Shown here: piece after piece, positions 61,319 through 64,000 of the stretch
How the letters are laid out: each line of letters opens with the position of its first letter
How positions within the stretch are numbered: the first letter of the stretch is position 1
Source of the DNA: Qipengyuania oceanensis
GTDB lineage: Bacteria > Pseudomonadota > Alphaproteobacteria > Sphingomonadales > Sphingomonadaceae
Length of the DNA stretch: 64,000 nt
NCBI RefSeq assembly: GCF_009827535.1
Contig: NZ_WTYN01000001.1
Span: forward strand, 1,178,001-1,242,000
Reading direction: 5' to 3'
Translations under genes and position numbers: made by a program
The notes under the pieces: generated by a model
Told to the model about the DNA's origin: nothing
The model's input: the letters and a program-made list of their open reading frames with translations, nothing else
Databases searched by the model: none

Positions 61319-62872
61319 ATGAGCTGGGAAAAGGAACTCGATGAACTCCGCCACCGCGAGGCGCTGGCCGAGCAGATGGGCGGGCCGGACAAGGTCGCGC
61401 GCCAGCACGGGCGCGGCAAGATGGATGCGCGCGCACGGCTCGCCGCGCTGGTCGATCCCGGCAGCTTCCGCGAGATCGGCAAGATCGCCGGCAAGGGCTC
61501 CTACGACGAGAACGGCGAACTGACCGGCGTCCTGCCCGCACCCTTCCTGTTCGGCAAGGCGACCATCAACGGGCGGCCGGTGGTCGCCACCGCGGACGAC
61601 TTCACCATTCGCGGCGGCGCGGCGGATGCGGGGATCGGCCGCAAGATGGAGCAGGCCGAGAAGATGGCGCACGAGCTGCGCCTGCCCATCATCCGCATGA
61701 TCGACGGCACGGGCGGCGGCGGCTCGGTCAAGACGCTGGAGATGATCGGCGCAACCTATATCCCGGCGGTCCACATGTGGGGCGAAGTGGTCGAAAATCT
61801 CGACCGCGTGCCCGTGGTGGCCCTGGCGCTCGGCCCGACAGCCGGGCTCGGCGCGGCACGGATCGTCGCCAGCCATTATTCGATCATGGTCAAGGGCCTC
61901 AGCCAGATCTTCGCCGCCGGTCCCGCGGTGGTCGACGGGCTGGGCGATGCGTGGAAGGACGGCGCGGCAAGCCACGAGGAAGCCAAGGAGAACCTGGGCG
62001 GAAGCGGCATACATACTCGCAACGGCGTGGTCGATGACGAGGTCGCTAGCGAGGCAGAGGCCTTTGCCCGTGCCCGCCATTTCCTCAGCTTCATGCCCGA
62101 GCACGTCGGCCAGTTGGCGCGGCGCGTCGAAACCGGCGACCCGGCCGATCGCCGCGAAGAAGCGCTTCTCGATCTCGTCCCGCGCGAAGACAAGCAGGTC
62201 TATTCGATGCGGCGCGCGATGGAGATGGTGTTCGACCGTGGAACGGTGTTTGAAATCGGCCGCATGTGGGGCCGCGCCTCCATCACTGCCCTCGCCCGTC
62301 TCGACGGCTGGCCGGTGATGGTGCTGGCCAACGACCCCTCCTACCTCGGCGGATCATGGGACGCGAAGACGAGCGAGAAGGTCGAACGCTTTGTCAAACT
62401 GGCAGACCTGTTTCGCCTGCCCATCGTCCACCTGGTCGACAATCCAGGTTTCATGATCGGGCGCGAGGCGGAGATGGCGGGCACTATCCGTTACGGCGTG
62501 CAGGCGATGAACGCGGTCTACAAGGCGACCGTCCCGCTTGCCTCGATCGTCATGCGGCGTGCCTACGGCATCGCGGGCAGCGCGATGAGCAACGCCGATA
62601 CCTACCAGTACCGCTATTGCTGGCCGAGCGGCGACTGGGGCAGCCTGCCGATCGCGGGCGGGCTGGAGGTCGCCTACAAGTCCGAGATCGAGGCGGCCGA
62701 CGATCCGGCGGCGGAACTGCAAGCGATCCGCGAGCGGCTGGACAAGGTGACCAGCCCGTTCCGCAGCGCCGAGCGCTTCAACGTCGAGGATATCATCGAC
62801 CCGCGCGACACGAGGCCCTTGCTGTGCGAGTTCGCGGGTCTTGCCTGGCGAAGGCTGGCCGCCGGGGCTTAA
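61319..62872 (+). CDS. Acyl-CoA carboxylase beta subunit (carboxyltransferase)
   Basis: Protein of 517 residues with two crotonase-like halves. The first has MIDGTGGGGSVKTLE and LGPTAGLGAARIVASHY; the second has LANDPSYLGGSWDAKTSEKVERF and VDNPGFMIGREAE, then IVMRRAYGIAGSAM where the oxyanion-hole glycines lie. That last motif differs from the methylcrotonyl type (GSYGAGNYGM) and from the propionyl type (RKAYGGAY), so substrate class is open. It transfers CO2 from biotin to the acyl-CoA. Its stop shares TTAA with the converging MFS gene. Confidence 0.92.
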   Translation: MSWEKELDELRHREALAEQMGGPDKVARQHGRGKMDARARLAALVDPGSFREIGKIAGKGSYDENGELTGVLPAPFLFGKATINGRPVVATADDFTIRGGAADAGIGRKMEQAEKMAHELRLPIIRMIDGTGGGGSVKTLEMIGATYIPAVHMWGEVVENLDRVPVVALALGPTAGLGAARIVASHYSIMVKGLSQIFAAGPAVVDGLGDAWKDGAASHEEAKENLGGSGIHTRNGVVDDEVASEAEAFARARHFLSFMPEHVGQLARRVETGDPADRREEALLDLVPREDKQVYSMRRAMEMVFDRGTVFEIGRMWGRASITALARLDGWPVMVLANDPSYLGGSWDAKTSEKVERFVKLADLFRLPIVHLVDNPGFMIGREAEMAGTIRYGVQAMNAVYKATVPLASIVMRRAYGIAGSAMSNADTYQYRYCWPSGDWGSLPIAGGLEVAYKSEIEAADDPAAELQAIRERLDKVTSPFRSAERFNVEDIIDPRDTRPLLCEFAGLAWRRLAAGA

Positions 62873-64000
62873 AGCCCTTCGTGCATGGCGAGGTAGCGGC
62901 GCGCCTGCCCCGGTCGGCGGAACAGCTTGCCCCGCTCGCTGAACAGCACCAGCAGCAGACAGGCGAGGCTGCAGCCGAACAGCGCGAAGGCGATCGGCTT
63001 GGCCGTCCCGTCGTAGATCTGGCCGATGCCGATGCCGATCAGCGCGGCTCCGCCCATGCGGATGAAGCCCTGCGCCGAGCTGGCCGAGCCGGCAGTATGC
63101 TCGAACGGCTGCATCGCGATCGAGCCGAAGTTCGCGCCCATGAAGCCGAGCAGGCACAGATTGCCCGCCATCAGCGGCACAAACCAGGCGAGCGATCCGG
63201 GCTGGAACAGCGCCGCATAGACTTGCATCCCGGCGATCGCGATGAAGGTGCAAAGCGCCGTGTGGCTCACTCGCCGGGCGCCGAAGCGTTCGACGATGCG
63301 CGAATTCGCAAAGCTCGACACGGCGAGCGTCGATGCCGTCATGCCGAAGATCAGCGGGAAGTATTCGTCGGCATCGAAGTGCTCGCCGATCAGCTGCTGC
63401 GCGGAATTGATGTAGCCGAACAGCGCGCCGAAAGTGAGCGAGGATCCGATGACATAGCCCGATGCGGTGCGCGTGGTCAGCGTCAGCGGCAGGTTGTGGA
63501 ACACGGTCTTGAGGTCGATCGGCTGCCGATCCATCGGGTCGAGCGTTTCGGGAAGCCGGCGGAAAGCCCACACCCAGACGACACTGGCGATGGCCGCCAT
63601 GGCGATGAAGACCCAGGGCCAGGTCGCGAAGCCCAGCACCGCCTGCCCGAGGCTGGGCGCGAGCACCGGCACGACCATGAAAACGATGAAGATCGTGCTC
63701 ATCAACCGGGCCATCGCATCGCCTTCGAACCGATCGCGGATGATCGCGGCGGGCAGCACGCCCAGCCCGGCGGTGGCGAATCCCTGCAGCGCGCGCAGCA
63801 CCAGGAGCATGTCGAAACTGGGCGCGAAGGCACAGGCGATGGAGAAGCCGACATAGGCCGCGAAGCTGACCCACAACACGCGCCTGCGGCCGAAGCGGTC
63901 GGCGAAGCTGCCCGGAACGAGGCACCCGACGCCGGTCGCGAGCAGGTAGATGCCGACGACCAGCTGGCGCCGGTTGGGGTCGGTCACCCCGTAGCTTCCG
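62869..64000 (-). CDS. MFS efflux transporter, Bcr/CflA type (5' end outside window)
   Basis: The reading frame stays open to the right edge, so the start is missing. About 377 residues are visible with ten or more membrane helices. PGSFADRFGRRRVLWVS is the loop 2-3 motif of the major facilitator superfamily, and LRALQGFATAGLGVLPAAIIRD is typical of the Bcr/CflA drug-resistance subfamily. It is predicted to be an inner-membrane proton antiporter; the substrate is unknown. A GTG at 63987 is probably internal, since the first helix is expected further upstream. The stop overlaps the carboxylase stop tail to tail. Confidence 0.88.
   Translation of the reverse strand, partial: GSYGVTDPNRRQLVVGIYLLATGVGCLVPGSFADRFGRRRVLWVSFAAYVGFSIACAFAPSFDMLLVLRALQGFATAGLGVLPAAIIRDRFEGDAMARLMSTIFIVFMVVPVLAPSLGQAVLGFATWPWVFIAMAAIASVVWVWAFRRLPETLDPMDRQPIDLKTVFHNLPLTLTTRTASGYVIGSSLTFGALFGYINSAQQLIGEHFDADEYFPLIFGMTASTLAVSSFANSRIVERFGARRVSHTALCTFIAIAGMQVYAALFQPGSLAWFVPLMAGNLCLLGFMGANFGSIAMQPFEHTAGSASSAQGFIRMGGAALIGIGIGQIYDGTAKPIAFALFGCSLACLLLVLFSERGKLFRRPGQARRYLAMHEGL

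Overview
The window is about 64 kb of a GC-rich alphaproteobacterial chromosome. It most probably comes from Sphingomonadales, family Erythrobacteraceae (Erythrobacter or Qipengyuania type). This is inferred from gene content: crtY-crtI-crtB carotenoid genes, a pyrB gene coupled to a dihydroorotase-like gene without catalytic residues, a ParA/ribbon-helix-helix/SPOR trio, a CYP153-like P450, and DUF885 and S9 peptidases. No database search was possible, so the taxonomy is a judgement.

Layout. 1-11.2 kb is core chromosome: 5' end of trigger factor, tRNA-Leu(UAG), DUF3297, der, two membrane proteins, the ParA trio, pyrB-pyrC', sppA. 11.3-21.6 kb is an integrated element of about 10.25 kb lying between two 56-bp copies of the 3' end of a tRNA-Val(CAC) gene. 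21.6-28.7 kb is a five-gene minus-strand operon for glycan decoration: pyruvyltransferase-like protein, glycosyltransferase, PP-loop ATPase, a fused adenylation/carrier/membrane acyltransferase protein, and a membrane protein. 29-43 kb is a Wzy-type exopolysaccharide locus: GH16 hydrolase, SleB-type hydrolase, LuxR-type regulator, Wza-like lipoprotein, ExoY-like sugar transferase, outer-membrane barrel, BY-kinase, GT4, Wzy, Wzx, GT2. A PilZ protein, a PAS-like protein and galE follow. 46.7-49.3 kb is a flavin monooxygenase/P450 pair. 49.3-54.9 kb holds an EF-hand protein, DUF885 and S9 peptidases and a MipA/OmpV barrel. 55-59.3 kb is crtY-crtI-LOG-crtB. 59.4-62.9 kb is a biotin-dependent acyl-CoA carboxylase, followed by a truncated MFS transporter gene.

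The element is the best candidate for an undescribed system. From the right end it encodes a P4-type tyrosine integrase, a protein of unknown function, an AlpA-like regulator, an AEP-primase/VapE replication protein, a GTWCCCC repeat field that looks like a replication origin, a terminase-small-subunit-like protein, and five tiny overlapping phage-style genes. An HNH endonuclease/C5-methyltransferase pair lies at the left end on the opposite strand. No large terminase, portal, capsid, tail or lysis gene is visible. That architecture is what is expected of a PICI-like phage satellite carrying a restriction-modification cargo.

The second candidate is the 826-residue adenylation-carrier-acyltransferase protein in the glycan operon. 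It looks like a one-polypeptide counterpart of the DltA/DltC/DltB route and sits beside an unusual PP-loop ATPase.
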